Source of the DNA: Colimorpha sp045642445 | Lineage (GTDB): Bacteria; Bacteroidota; Bacteroidia; Bacteroidales; P3 | NCBI GenBank assembly: GCA_045642445.1 | Contig: JAZUIX010000167.1 | Span: 1-19,095 of the forward strand | Reading direction: 5' to 3' | DNA length: 19,095 bases | Part shown: positions 7,401-15,182 of the stretch, one piece after another | How the letters are laid out: every line of letters starts with the position of its first letter | Numbering within the stretch: the first letter of the stretch is position 1 | The notes under the pieces: model-generated | The model's database searches: none | The model's input: only the letters and a program-made list of their open reading frames with translations | What the model was told of the DNA's origin: nothing | Translations under genes and position numbers: made by a program

Positions 7401-10400
7401 GGGGTCGGAACTGCTGGTGCCCCAGGGGGTAAACTGCAGCGGCACCTCGTATTCGTAGTAGTTGTTGGTGTAGTCGGTACCCAAACGCACAAACAGAACC
7501 AAGTCGCCATCGTCGATGGGGTCGCTCTCAAACTTCTTTTCGGCATGGACAAACATCTTCATCTTGCCATAATAGCGGAGGTCGTACTGGCTGTTGCGAT
7601 ACACGGCACGAGCATCACCCGAGGCCAAATCGGTGATGTCGAGCGAGAGGGCCTGTTCGTTGAGCTGGGTGTAGGACGAAGAAGTGCTATACCACTGTTC
7701 GCGTTCAATTCCCGGAGGGAGCACATACGGCACTGGGTCACGGTTGCCGTTCTCCTCAATGTTGACTGTGCTGATGCTGAACGAGGTGTTGGCACCCGTA
7801 CCTGTGGTGTAGTCGCCTGGCTGGAGCAGGTCTTCGGTGTATTTGCGCCAAGTGGCATAAACCAACTCAAGGGTGGCGAAACGCAGGATGATGGGCTCCT
7901 CAAAATCGTTGAGGAACATACGCATGAAACGGATGGACTGGAAACCGTTGAGCTTGCCTATCACCTGGTCGTACTCGCGGATGGGGATGCGGAACTGATA
8001 CCATTTGCACGACGTGGTCTGACCGTTGGAGAGTTGAACGTTCTTGGCCTCCTGAATATCTACGATGTGGTTCTCGCCGATAATCATCTTCGAGGGGTCG
8101 AGTTCAAGCACATACTGGTAGTAGTTCTCTGCCTCGCTGAGGGTGTTATCCTTGTTGATGTCCTCGACATTGGGGTAGGTGCTGGCGGCAGTGGTGTACG
8201 ACTCGGTATTGTCAGCATCCACGCACGAGTTGCCCTCGGGGTTGTTGTAGTATTTGTAACGGTCGGTGATTTTGACATCGGCCTCGTCGTAGTCGCTGCC
8301 TCTATAGTAATGGAAATCGTCGCCCGAAGGGTCTTGCGATGCCAACATATACGCCACCGAAGAGGTGCCGTAGAGGTTGGCTATCTGCTCCAGATAGTCG
8401 GCAAAGAAACTCTGCTCGTCTTCGGAGCCGTGGGTGCTGCTCAAGCCGTCGTAGCCGATGTCCTGGTATTTGCGGGCCGACTCATCGTTGTCGAAAGCAT
8501 TGACAATAGGCTGCGTAGTAGGCACACGGCCCCAGATAGTGGTGTCCACATTGACCACCTCGCCTGTGGTAGGCAATCCATTCTCAAACGATTTGCGACC
8601 ATCGCGAAGAATATCCTCGCTGATGTCGCCCAAGTTGATATACAGTTTGCCGCCCGAGTGGTTGGGATTATCAATAAAGGGGTCCATCAGCCAGAACTCC
8701 AAAGTCTCGATGTTCTGTGTTTCGAAATCGGTATAGTCAAGTTCGCGCATCACGCCGCCCCAACGACTCTTCGGATCGGCCAGTTTGCCCTCCTCGGTGA
8801 TACCCGCACTATAGGCCGTAGGGGCCACATCGTAGTTGTACGGGCCTCGCTCCTCGGGGTAGTAGGCCAGATTAAACTCATAGATATTGGTCAGCTCACC
8901 TGCAGGAAGTTCTTTATTGGGAAACACCTCCTGCTCGGTGATACGGCGGGCGTATGGTTGCGAACGGTCGTCGTCGGTGATGTTGGAAGGACACTCGCTG
9001 CTATAGAACACATTGTCAATTCTATACCATGCCAACTTGGCCCTGTTGAAACCGTATGCCAGATTGGTGCCAGGCTCGGTTTCGGGAAACATAGGCATAG
9101 CCAGCCGATAGTCCTGTGGCGTACTTGCCAGATGCCAATATGTCACCCCCTTCAGGTCTATGCCGCTCTCAGCCCCTTCGAAATCGTCGATATATGACAC
9201 ACTGCCCTCCTTGCTGCCCGTCGAAGAAAGACCTGGGATAAACTGTGCAAACTCTGCCGAGAGGCTCAAATTGGAAGGAGCCTTGGTATCAATGCCAGGA
9301 AGCAAGTCCACCAGCTTGGTGATGAAAGGCGCCTCGTGGCGATAGTTGAGGTCGAAGCCCCAGATGCTGTTGCTCGTGGGTTCCTCGCCAAAATTGTTTT
9401 TCTGTGTCAGCGGCTTCTCGCTGAGGTTCATAAACGTACCCCCAATGTTGAAGTCGGGCTGTATCTCATAGTTCAGATGGGCACCCAACATGGTCTTGCT
9501 CATCATGCTGAACGAGTTGTTCTCGCTGCTCACGCTGATGGGGGTACCGCTGCTCAGGATGCTCTCGTTGATGATACGCACCGTACCCATCGTGTAGTCC
9601 ACCGTATAGTCCACATTCTCGATGAGGGGCATACCACCCGCCGTCACAGTCACCGACCCTTGCGACACACTGTAGCCCAACGATATCTCGCCGCTCACCG
9701 TGCTGGAGTAATAGCCTTCGAGGTAAAACTTGTTTTTATCGGCATACTGCTGGGCCAGGGTGCGGGTCATGGTGTAGAGTGAGTCGAAACAATACTGTTT
9801 GGCAAACTCTTCATCGCCCAATATCTCGCGCAAATCCTTGCCAAAAGGCTCCACGTATGGGAAAAATATTCGTCCTGTGGTGGCCTGGATGATGCCTCCT
9901 TTGAACGCAGCACTGTCGAACCAGTCGAACACACCATCGGCATAATAGTAGTTCTGCGAAGCGTCCATACGGTCGAGACCGAACAATTCAATGAGGGGTA
10001 TGCCCTCCTTGGGTCCTTCGGTAAAATAGCCTATACCTACACCTCCGTCACGACTTTCGTACAGCACATTGAGTCGGAAATTGTCACGACCTATCTGCGT
10101 ACTCTTGAGGAAGTAGACATTCTTCATCATCAACTTCCACAGCGGGCTGCGGGTGTCCACGCTGGTACCCTTGATAAGTTTCACCACCAAGGTATTGGGG
10201 TCGTTGATACCATCAGTGGTCAGCTCACCCACCTGGTACACCGTAGTGTCGCCAATAACCTGATATTGGAATGCCACAGCCAGCACCTGATCGGCACTCA
10301 GCGGCTGACTGAGGGTGATGAAGCCCAGCTGCTCGTTGTAGGTGTACTCGCTGCTGTTGAGCAGACGGGCGCTCTCAATCTTCTCGTAGTCGCTACCCGA

Positions 10401-11534
10401 CGTAAATCCGAGCCCTTGCATATATGAGGTGACGTTGTTGATGCTCCTTATGGCACCACTGGCAATGAGGTCGAAGAAGTTGTTGCTGCGATTCGAAGGT
10501 TTCTCGGAATAACCACCTACGAGATACTCGCTGCTGGGTCTGTTCTCGCCGAGGTCGGTAACAGCCAAGATGTTACGGTTATTGGTAACAGCCGCACCCA
10601 CATTGGTACGCCACACCTCCATGCGGATGATCTTGATATTGGTGTTGGGCGTAGGCAGTGTGGCCATGGCCTTGTTATAGTTGTCGTAAAAATACTGCGC
10701 AATGAAATAGTGGCGGTTTTCCTCATATTCATCAGCTCGAATCTGGAACTCCTGCGTTGTGGCTCCACCCTGCACCTGCATGTTCTCGGTGCTCGTCTCC
10801 TTCTTCGACACCACGGCATCCACCGTCAGTTTGCCAAACTTCAACTTGGTGTGGAAACCAAACAACTCCTGACTGCCGTGGATGAGGGTGGTGTTGAGCG
10901 GGAAAGAGATGTCTGCAGCCTCAAACAATTGCAGGATGTCGTCCTCCTTGCCCTCATATTTGAGTTTTATCTTGTTCTCAAAATCAAACGTCGCCTGAGT
11001 ATTCCAATTGATGTCGAAATCAAAAAGGTCGCCAATCTTGGCATTCATGCTCACCTGGATGTTCTCGTCAAAGTCGAACGTGTTGACACTACGTTTGTTA
11101 GCATCGAGAGCAGGGTCGTCACGATAATTGTTGACAATCTGGAAAGTGAGGTCTGCGCTACCCGAAGGCGAAATCTTGATATCGGGGATAGCCAGCAGTC
11201 CCTCCACCTTCTTGCTGATCTCGCTAAAACCTGGAATCTTGCTCAGTAAGCCCCCATCGGCAGCTCCCGAGTCACCCACCTCCGACTTCTCCTTCCAGTA
11301 CTTCTTCATCAGCTGATCCATCTGCCAATTCTGATACTCCTCAAACGTCATATACTCACGGCTCACAATCATATCCCCCACCTTGACAAACTTAGTATAG
11401 GTGCCCGACTGAGGGTCATAGGCAACCGAATCCTTCATATTGGCAGGAGTTTGCGCATGAACGGCAAAAGCCATTGTCGTCATGAGCAACAACAACACAC
11501 ATCGAAACAGTTTATGGAACAATTCGCTAATCAC
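4425..11534 (-). CDS. sprA: SprA/Sov, type IX secretion outer-membrane translocon
   Basis: 2369-residue protein. The length, the order behind ruvA and the content (aromatic-ended beta strands, many N/S/T/Y-rich stretches) match the SprA (Flavobacterium) and Sov (Porphyromonas) family, the giant 36-stranded barrel that forms the protein-conducting channel of the type IX secretion system. The N-terminus gives a signal peptide: charged start, LLLLMTTMAFAVHAQ, probable cleavage after Q28. The C-terminus ends GGLTIRFSF, with the terminal phenylalanine typical of outer-membrane barrels. The reading frame is unbroken. The start is GTG at 11532-11534, overlapping the ruvA stop as GTGA; the next ATG lies inside the hydrophobic core and would destroy the signal. 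Other type IX components (PorK/L/M/N, PorV) are not in the window, so system completeness is inferred. Family assignment rests on overall features rather than on an alignment. Confidence 0.92.
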   Translation of the reverse strand: MISELFHKLFRCVLLLLMTTMAFAVHAQTPANMKDSVAYDPQSGTYTKFVKVGDMIVSREYMTFEEYQNWQMDQLMKKYWKEKSEVGDSGAADGGLLSKIPGFSEISKKVEGLLAIPDIKISPSGSADLTFQIVNNYRDDPALDANKRSVNTFDFDENIQVSMNAKIGDLFDFDINWNTQATFDFENKIKLKYEGKEDDILQLFEAADISFPLNTTLIHGSQELFGFHTKLKFGKLTVDAVVSKKETSTENMQVQGGATTQEFQIRADEYEENRHYFIAQYFYDNYNKAMATLPTPNTNIKIIRMEVWRTNVGAAVTNNRNILAVTDLGENRPSSEYLVGGYSEKPSNRSNNFFDLIASGAIRSINNVTSYMQGLGFTSGSDYEKIESARLLNSSEYTYNEQLGFITLSQPLSADQVLAVAFQYQVIGDTTVYQVGELTTDGINDPNTLVVKLIKGTSVDTRSPLWKLMMKNVYFLKSTQIGRDNFRLNVLYESRDGGVGIGYFTEGPKEGIPLIELFGLDRMDASQNYYYADGVFDWFDSAAFKGGIIQATTGRIFFPYVEPFGKDLREILGDEEFAKQYCFDSLYTMTRTLAQQYADKNKFYLEGYYSSTVSGEISLGYSVSQGSVTVTAGGMPLIENVDYTVDYTMGTVRIINESILSSGTPISVSSENNSFSMMSKTMLGAHLNYEIQPDFNIGGTFMNLSEKPLTQKNNFGEEPTSNSIWGFDLNYRHEAPFITKLVDLLPGIDTKAPSNLSLSAEFAQFIPGLSSTGSKEGSVSYIDDFEGAESGIDLKGVTYWHLASTPQDYRLAMPMFPETEPGTNLAYGFNRAKLAWYRIDNVFYSSECPSNITDDDRSQPYARRITEQEVFPNKELPAGELTNIYEFNLAYYPEERGPYNYDVAPTAYSAGITEEGKLADPKSRWGGVMRELDYTDFETQNIETLEFWLMDPFIDNPNHSGGKLYINLGDISEDILRDGRKSFENGLPTTGEVVNVDTTIWGRVPTTQPIVNAFDNDESARKYQDIGYDGLSSTHGSEDEQSFFADYLEQIANLYGTSSVAYMLASQDPSGDDFHYYRGSDYDEADVKITDRYKYYNNPEGNSCVDADNTESYTTAASTYPNVEDINKDNTLSEAENYYQYVLELDPSKMIIGENHIVDIQEAKNVQLSNGQTTSCKWYQFRIPIREYDQVIGKLNGFQSIRFMRMFLNDFEEPIILRFATLELVYATWRKYTEDLLQPGDYTTGTGANTSFSISTVNIEENGNRDPVPYVLPPGIEREQWYSTSSSYTQLNEQALSLDITDLASGDARAVYRNSQYDLRYYGKMKMFVHAEKKFESDPIDDGDLVLFVRLGTDYTNNYYEYEVPLQFTPWGTSSSDPYSIWPIDNNVEIDLTKLVDIKTNRNKLIRSGDLNYSSQLLYSEYVEGHKYTVLGTPNLGKVKVIMVGVRNPKKESLDDGNNMLPKSCMVWLNELRLTDFNNKGGWAAMALARTNLADLGNLSLYGSYTTAGFGNLEEKPTSLELVNTLQVQTTLDLELGKCLPESWGLHIPFYFDYNKQVGSPEYNPLDPDVKLKEDLKTYQTQAERDSVRSMTQERKTTTNITLTNIRKDRVGKSVLKPHFYDIENFSLSYAYSRERSSDDEISYYNKDQHRGSIAYTYSPHDPGLFSPFAKTKSKWLTNKNFKFIKDFNLYYKPKNLSFSTEVFRDYEETMLRNKGAALIIMKPTYFKQFTWKREYGLQYDLCRSLHLQYNAIANARIDEPVGRVDTRESHDSIWNSIAHFGTMQNFQQTINATWDVPISKLPYLDFLRMPVTYRTTFNYMGTTQALAAQGARLNTSTQLQASVSGSMQTLYNKIPVIKNAYQFKSKEQPKDPKRMTKKEKEKYVQDSIARAKNPDSVRRAEMTETLHELANFGLRFVSCLKTFNIQYSNSTGSVLPGYMGKCTILGMDPSNGWLPGPAFVLGYNNNVVETLRSNNLLSRDSLMNQSHENTVNRQLSMQAEVEPLRDFKISLNCTQNYQSREEYYYKYLSEWDRVDGPLSYMMSGSYTSTIWSMATAFENPDALFNRFLENRSLVASRLADNNPNPYCDQLVLDTMNGNYYPAGYSANQQTVLLTSFLATYLGKNPSDYNFSPFLGFPLPNWSVNYTGLNKIQALKKWFNNISLSHKYSSTYSVGNYYTDAAISGVPNYDYGLETILNNTGDFIAPVSMEGVQISEQFNPLIRLSLSMTNSIQVNFSVQKNRTLNLSFSNNQLTETTRDGVTFGGGYRFKNVAFDVKVGDDVHHLKSDIVLQLNLTYNSNKTNIRKINQNINQISSGSEVWMIEVSGEYALTTTLTARLFFQTNINTPFISNSYPNSTTKGGLTIRFSF

Positions 11535-12103
11535 AATTTCTTCAATGCCTCCTTGATAAGCGATTCAACGGTAAGTGTACCGTCCATAGGGCCCAGCACC
11601 TTCTCGGCTGCCGCCTTGGGAAATCCCAGCATCACCAAAGCGCTGAGCGCCTCCTCCTTATTGCGGCTCACAGGTGCCGCCGATGCGGAAGCGACAACAC
11701 CCATATCCGAAACCTTGTCTTGCAGTTCGAGGACGATTCTCTGTGCCGTTTTCGCCCCAACGCCTTTCACACGCTGTATCATCTTGGCATCCTGCGAAGC
11801 AATGGCACCTGTCAGTTCCTCCACCGACAACGATGAGAGCATCATCCGAGCCGTGGCTGCCCCCACTCCGTTCACCCCCAACAACAAGCGGAACATCTCA
11901 CGTTCCTTTGCCGTGAAGAAACCATACAGCAAGTGGGCATCTTCCCGTATCACCTCATGCACCCACAGCAACACCTGCTCTTTTGTCTGTATGGCGCTGA
12001 AAGTGTTGAGCGATATCTCCAACAGATAGCCCACACCTCCACAATCCACCACAGCGTTGGCGGGAGTTACCGAAGCAAGTTTTCCTGATATATATTCAAA
12101 CAT
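11531..12103 (-). CDS. ruvA: Holliday junction DNA helicase subunit RuvA
   Basis: 190 residues, the normal size. RuvA tetramers bind four-way junctions and load the RuvB motor for branch migration. All three domains are visible: the N-terminal OB fold beginning MFEYISGKLASVTP and containing DCGGVGYLLEIS (20-31); two helix-hairpin-helix motifs, LLGVNGVGAATARMML (74-89) and IQRVKGVGAKTAQRIV (109-124); and the flexible linker (about 132-147) before the RuvB-contacting domain ALSALVMLGFPKAAAEKVL (152-170). ATG at 12101-12103 is six bases after the stop of the beta-helix gene, and the TGA stop overlaps the sprA GTG start by four bases. The ruvA-sprA pair is a known conserved arrangement in Bacteroidetes. 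ruvB and ruvC are not present nearby. Confidence 0.96.
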   Translation of the reverse strand: MFEYISGKLASVTPANAVVDCGGVGYLLEISLNTFSAIQTKEQVLLWVHEVIREDAHLLYGFFTAKEREMFRLLLGVNGVGAATARMMLSSLSVEELTGAIASQDAKMIQRVKGVGAKTAQRIVLELQDKVSDMGVVASASAAPVSRNKEEALSALVMLGFPKAAAEKVLGPMDGTLTVESLIKEALKKL

Positions 12104-12109
12104 TTCTCT

Positions 12110-13462
12110 CTAATTTTCAAAGTTATAACCAATTCCCATTGCGGGGCTCCCCTCCTGCAGGTGATAGTCGCCCTCCGAGGGGTCCACAAAAAGCGGATCT
12201 TCGTCCCAATCGCCTCCACGAACAATGCTGTGCACAATCTCCGTCTTAACAGTCGCACGGTCATCAAGGTCCACATACAGTTCTCCCTCCGTCCTATTGC
12301 CGTAAACAATACAGTCGGTCAGCGATGCCTGCATCGGCCACACATAGTGCACATTGCCGTAATCTCGATAATTGGTGATGAACACACTGGGCGAGGTGCG
12401 GCTCTCATACGTCCAATAATCGGCAAAAGTGCAATTCCTGAAATCGTATTCGCCACCATATTGCATTGCCACCGTGGCAGTTCCGCAATTGGTGACCAAC
12501 AAATTGTTCCCCACAATATGGGCCGTCTGACCCAAAATGCCAGCAAGGGTGTGATTGTGAATATCGACATTGCTTATAGCCAAGGTCGGATTATTGCTGG
12601 CACAACTGTCGGCCAAGATGCCCACGTATGCGTTCTCTATCACAGCATGATCCATCACATTGTCCTTGCTGCCAACCGAGAGCCACACAAATCCCCACTG
12701 CCCTGGCAGATAGTCATACCACCCATCATGGCGCACCGAGGTGAAAACCACAGGCTTGTCCGCCGATCCGTGCACATCGAGGGTGGCACTATCGTACACC
12801 CACAACACGGCGTCCTCACAAAAATACAACTCATCCCCTGCCTGCAGGTGAAGCGTCTGTCGTGAATCCACAACGGCATATCCCACAATAACATGCGGCA
12901 AATCATGCCTCCAATTGTCGCAATCGATAACACTATAAGCATACGGGTTACCAAACATATCCACAAGATACTCACCATCAACAGTATGCAGCGTGTCGGT
13001 GGGAATATGGTACACCGCATTCCTGCCGTAAGCCGTGAGGGGCAAACGCTGGACATTGGTCGGCGAGATGCGGAACTCCACGGCATCCTCCAGCAAGAAA
13101 GGCTCGGTGCTGCTATTGGGGTTGATATTGGCTCGCACAAAGACAAAGATGCTGTCGCCAGCAGCAATATCCACATCGCGGGCCACCATCGAAGTATCGC
13201 CATCCACATTCAGGCGGAACCTCGACCCATAGCCTCCCCGCAAAGTCACCTCCGAAATGCGCACCCCTTCGTGGCCGTGGTTATACACCTTGAACTGCCT
13301 CGTAGTGGTGCCCATCTGCGTGAAAACCGTGTCGAAAGCCATCGTATCGCACGAAAAATCAAGCATCGCCGCATCGTCCGACACAAACACCTGCTCCTTG
13401 GCACACGAACACACCAGTATCGTGGCCAAAGCAAGAATCAAATATGTCAGACGTTTCAGCAT
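12110..13462 (-). CDS. Surface lipoprotein with right-handed beta-helix
   Basis: 450 residues. The start MLKRLTYLILALATILVCSC is a lipoprotein signal with the probable lipidated cysteine at C20, so the mature protein should be anchored in the outer membrane. After it comes an all-beta region (about 30-150) with a strand-rich immunoglobulin-like look (FKVYNHGHEGVRISEVTLRGG). From about 200 to the end there are the short N/D/V-rich turns of a parallel beta-helix, for example VMDHAVIENAYVGI and AISNVDIHNHTLAGIL. The end DPLFVDPSEGDYHLQEGSPA is the closing motif seen in many Bacteroidetes beta-helix proteins. Such folds often bind or cut polysaccharides, but no catalytic motif is evident, so the ligand is unknown. 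It lies 29 bp after the M64 peptidase and 6 bp before ruvA. Confidence 0.85.
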   Translation of the reverse strand: MLKRLTYLILALATILVCSCAKEQVFVSDDAAMLDFSCDTMAFDTVFTQMGTTTRQFKVYNHGHEGVRISEVTLRGGYGSRFRLNVDGDTSMVARDVDIAAGDSIFVFVRANINPNSSTEPFLLEDAVEFRISPTNVQRLPLTAYGRNAVYHIPTDTLHTVDGEYLVDMFGNPYAYSVIDCDNWRHDLPHVIVGYAVVDSRQTLHLQAGDELYFCEDAVLWVYDSATLDVHGSADKPVVFTSVRHDGWYDYLPGQWGFVWLSVGSKDNVMDHAVIENAYVGILADSCASNNPTLAISNVDIHNHTLAGILGQTAHIVGNNLLVTNCGTATVAMQYGGEYDFRNCTFADYWTYESRTSPSVFITNYRDYGNVHYVWPMQASLTDCIVYGNRTEGELYVDLDDRATVKTEIVHSIVRGGDWDEDPLFVDPSEGDYHLQEGSPAMGIGYNFEN

Positions 13463-13491
13463 AATTTATTAATAACGCGAAATAAATATTA

Positions 13492-14796
13492 TTATTTTGT
13501 GAAAAGGTCAAAAATCTCGTTCAATCGTTTTGCACACACAGGGCAGAACGGGGCATAATCCCTCATCATGCAATGCATTACAGGTCTATACACCCCCTTG
13601 GAATGATACCCCGCACCCTCAAACACACCCAATTTCCCATTCTCGCCCGGGTACACATACTTATCGTCGGGCGTAGGGACCCTCGTGCCCTGAGGCAGCA
13701 TATCCTTCCACTTCTTCTCAAAATCCACCAACGTGGTGATATTCGGCTCCGTAGGCTCAAAAGTGTTCGGATGAAGGTCGGAATAACTTATATCCTCATC
13801 CACATATTCATCGGCAAGGCCTCCGATAGAGTGCCCCAACTCGTGCGGCAAAACCATGTAAGCCATCTCGTTGAGCGAACTCATGGCATAAAAATTGTAG
13901 ATAGCGCCCCCACCGTAAGTCTTCGTATTGGCCATAATCACAATATGGTCGCAAGGGGTGCTCCCTATGGCATCGTGCAACTTGAACAGCCGCATCGTCA
14001 TCAAATAGCGGTCGATAGCAAAGGTGTTGAAACTCGAACCCACCAAACTGTTCACAAAAATGCCCTTGTTGGGATCCGTGATGCCGCTCTCCTCGCCAAA
14101 CAGAGGCACACCCCACACATTAAAATCGTCACGTCGGCCCGCAAAAGGCTCCTGCCCAAGCGTATACTCGCAAAAAAGCTGCAGATCCTTCATCATCTTC
14201 ACCGAATCCTGAGGCCCATACCCCTCGGGCACAATCACCACATCAATCTTCTTGTGCGGATCGCCCTTATACTGCAACTTCATCGAGGCCCCATCCCTGA
14301 AAGCATTACGCTCAAACAGCATCTTCGGCAGCTCCTCCTTGGGGTCGAAACGATAAACGAACTGGGTGACATACAGCTGATTGCTATCGCGATGCTGGAA
14401 ACAGATGTCCACCATCTTCTTCGGCCACGGCAGGCGCACCACCTCCTCGAACGAAGCCACACTATCGCGCCCCTGGGGGGTGTCCCTATACTCGCGGAAA
14501 AGGCTGTTGTAGCCACGACTGTAGAGTTCCTTGCCGCTCTCCGGCTCCAGCACCAGCACCCTGTAATCGCCGTTGTCGAAAGGATCCAGCAACTGCGTCT
14601 GCGAGCCCGCCCAAATGCCCGTCTTGGCAAAAGCCGCGATACGGACAGAGTCGTGCTGACGATTGCCAACACGGTAATAATCACAGCGAAGCGTGGCATT
14701 TTCGAAATACTTGCCAAACTTCACATTCTGGGCCTCGGCCCGAGGGCCCGCAAGCATCATCGAGCCCAATATCAAAGCAATAAAAAGTCTTTTCAT
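13492..14796 (-). CDS. M64-family zinc metallopeptidase (IgA-peptidase type)
   Basis: 434 residues. Signal peptide MKRLFIALILGSMMLAGPRAEAQ; ATG at 14794-14796 was chosen because the upstream start at 14817 adds seven residues in front of an already complete signal. An N-terminal beta-rich domain (about 24-170, corresponding to the M64 N domain) is followed by the catalytic domain: VIVPEGYG (187-194), then the zinc site HELGHSIGGLADEY (318-331), with H318, E319 and H322 and a downstream D329/E330 as the likely third ligand region. A CMMRD...FCPVC segment (409-421) lies near the C-terminus. The family is named after the Clostridium ramosum IgA protease; the Bacteroidales members are mostly of unproven substrate. 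There is no type IX C-terminal sorting domain, so it is probably periplasmic or exported another way. First gene of the minus-strand series. Confidence 0.9.
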   Translation of the reverse strand: MKRLFIALILGSMMLAGPRAEAQNVKFGKYFENATLRCDYYRVGNRQHDSVRIAAFAKTGIWAGSQTQLLDPFDNGDYRVLVLEPESGKELYSRGYNSLFREYRDTPQGRDSVASFEEVVRLPWPKKMVDICFQHRDSNQLYVTQFVYRFDPKEELPKMLFERNAFRDGASMKLQYKGDPHKKIDVVIVPEGYGPQDSVKMMKDLQLFCEYTLGQEPFAGRRDDFNVWGVPLFGEESGITDPNKGIFVNSLVGSSFNTFAIDRYLMTMRLFKLHDAIGSTPCDHIVIMANTKTYGGGAIYNFYAMSSLNEMAYMVLPHELGHSIGGLADEYVDEDISYSDLHPNTFEPTEPNITTLVDFEKKWKDMLPQGTRVPTPDDKYVYPGENGKLGVFEGAGYHSKGVYRPVMHCMMRDYAPFCPVCAKRLNEIFDLFTK

Positions 14797-14940
14797 AACC
14801 AAACCAATTGCAGCCACGGCGCTGTTGCTTTTCGCAAAAACACCTTCGGCTGAATAATAAAACTCGAAAAGGCAAACTTTATTGTATCACCCCGAAAAAA
14901 TATTCAATTTTCCCCTCTCCTTCGCCTATCCTCCCAAGTG

Positions 14941-15043
14941 ATTCCGATATGCTTCCGATATGCTTCCGATATGGTTCCGATATGGATCCGATATATAAGT
15001 CGGAATCATATCGGAATTATATCGGAAGCATATCGGATTCATG
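14941..15043. repeat. 11-bp repeat array forming a 38-bp palindrome
   Basis: Five direct 11-bp units begin at 14942, 14953, 14964, 14975 (TTCCGATATGC or TTCCGATATGG) and 14986 (ATCCGATATAT). Four inverted units begin at 15000, 15011, 15022 and 15033 (TCGGAANCATA type). Bases 14954-14991 pair with 15000-15037 across an 8-base loop: 34 of 38 are Watson-Crick pairs, and three of the four others become G-U pairs if the plus strand is transcribed. The 11-bp period is about one turn of DNA, so each unit faces the same side of the helix. It sits between the divergent M64 and YciO-like genes. Confidence 0.85.
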
Positions 15044-15130
15044 GCGTAATCACGAGGACACATATTATAACCTACGGGGTCCGACGATCGGCACCTCGAA
15101 GGCTGCTGTTTTGGCACAAAGAAAATTTTG

Positions 15131-15146
15131 TGGCACAAATTATGCG
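15131..15146 (+). promoter_or_regulatory. Sigma-54-like -24/-12 site upstream of the YciO-like gene
   Basis: TGGCACAAATTATGCG has GG at 15132-15133 and GC at 15144-15145 with ten bases between, matching the -24 GG / -12 GC spacing of sigma-54 promoters, and a perfect TGGCAC. A second TGGCACAAA at 15112-15120 lacks the matching GC. No activator site was identified. Confidence 0.3.
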
Positions 15147-15165
15147 TTTGTTGAAAAAAAAGTTG

Positions 15166-15173
15166 TACCTTTG
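15166..15173 (+). promoter_or_regulatory. Bacteroidetes -7 box for the YciO-panC operon
   Basis: TACCTTTG matches the TAnnTTTG -7 consensus and is followed by CACCCGCAA before the ATG at 15183, giving a predicted leader of only a few bases. A TTTG at 15147-15150 is somewhat closer than the usual -33 spacing. Confidence 0.5.
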
Positions 15174-15182
15174 CACCCGCAA

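Noticed and set aside
4659..9197. Very long open frames (720 and 767 codons) antisense to sprA
   Set aside because: They mirror the sprA codon pattern on the opposite strand, have no recognisable motifs, and sprA itself has clear family features. The same holds for the antisense frames over sufS, TPR and M64 genes.
14941..15043. CRISPR array
   Set aside because: Units are 11 bp, directly abutting without spacers and partly inverted; there are no cas genes.
14808..15182. Upstream extension of the YciO-like protein by 125 residues
   Set aside because: The extension translates the 11-bp repeat array and promoter region; the family domain begins after ATG 15183, which has its own -7 box.
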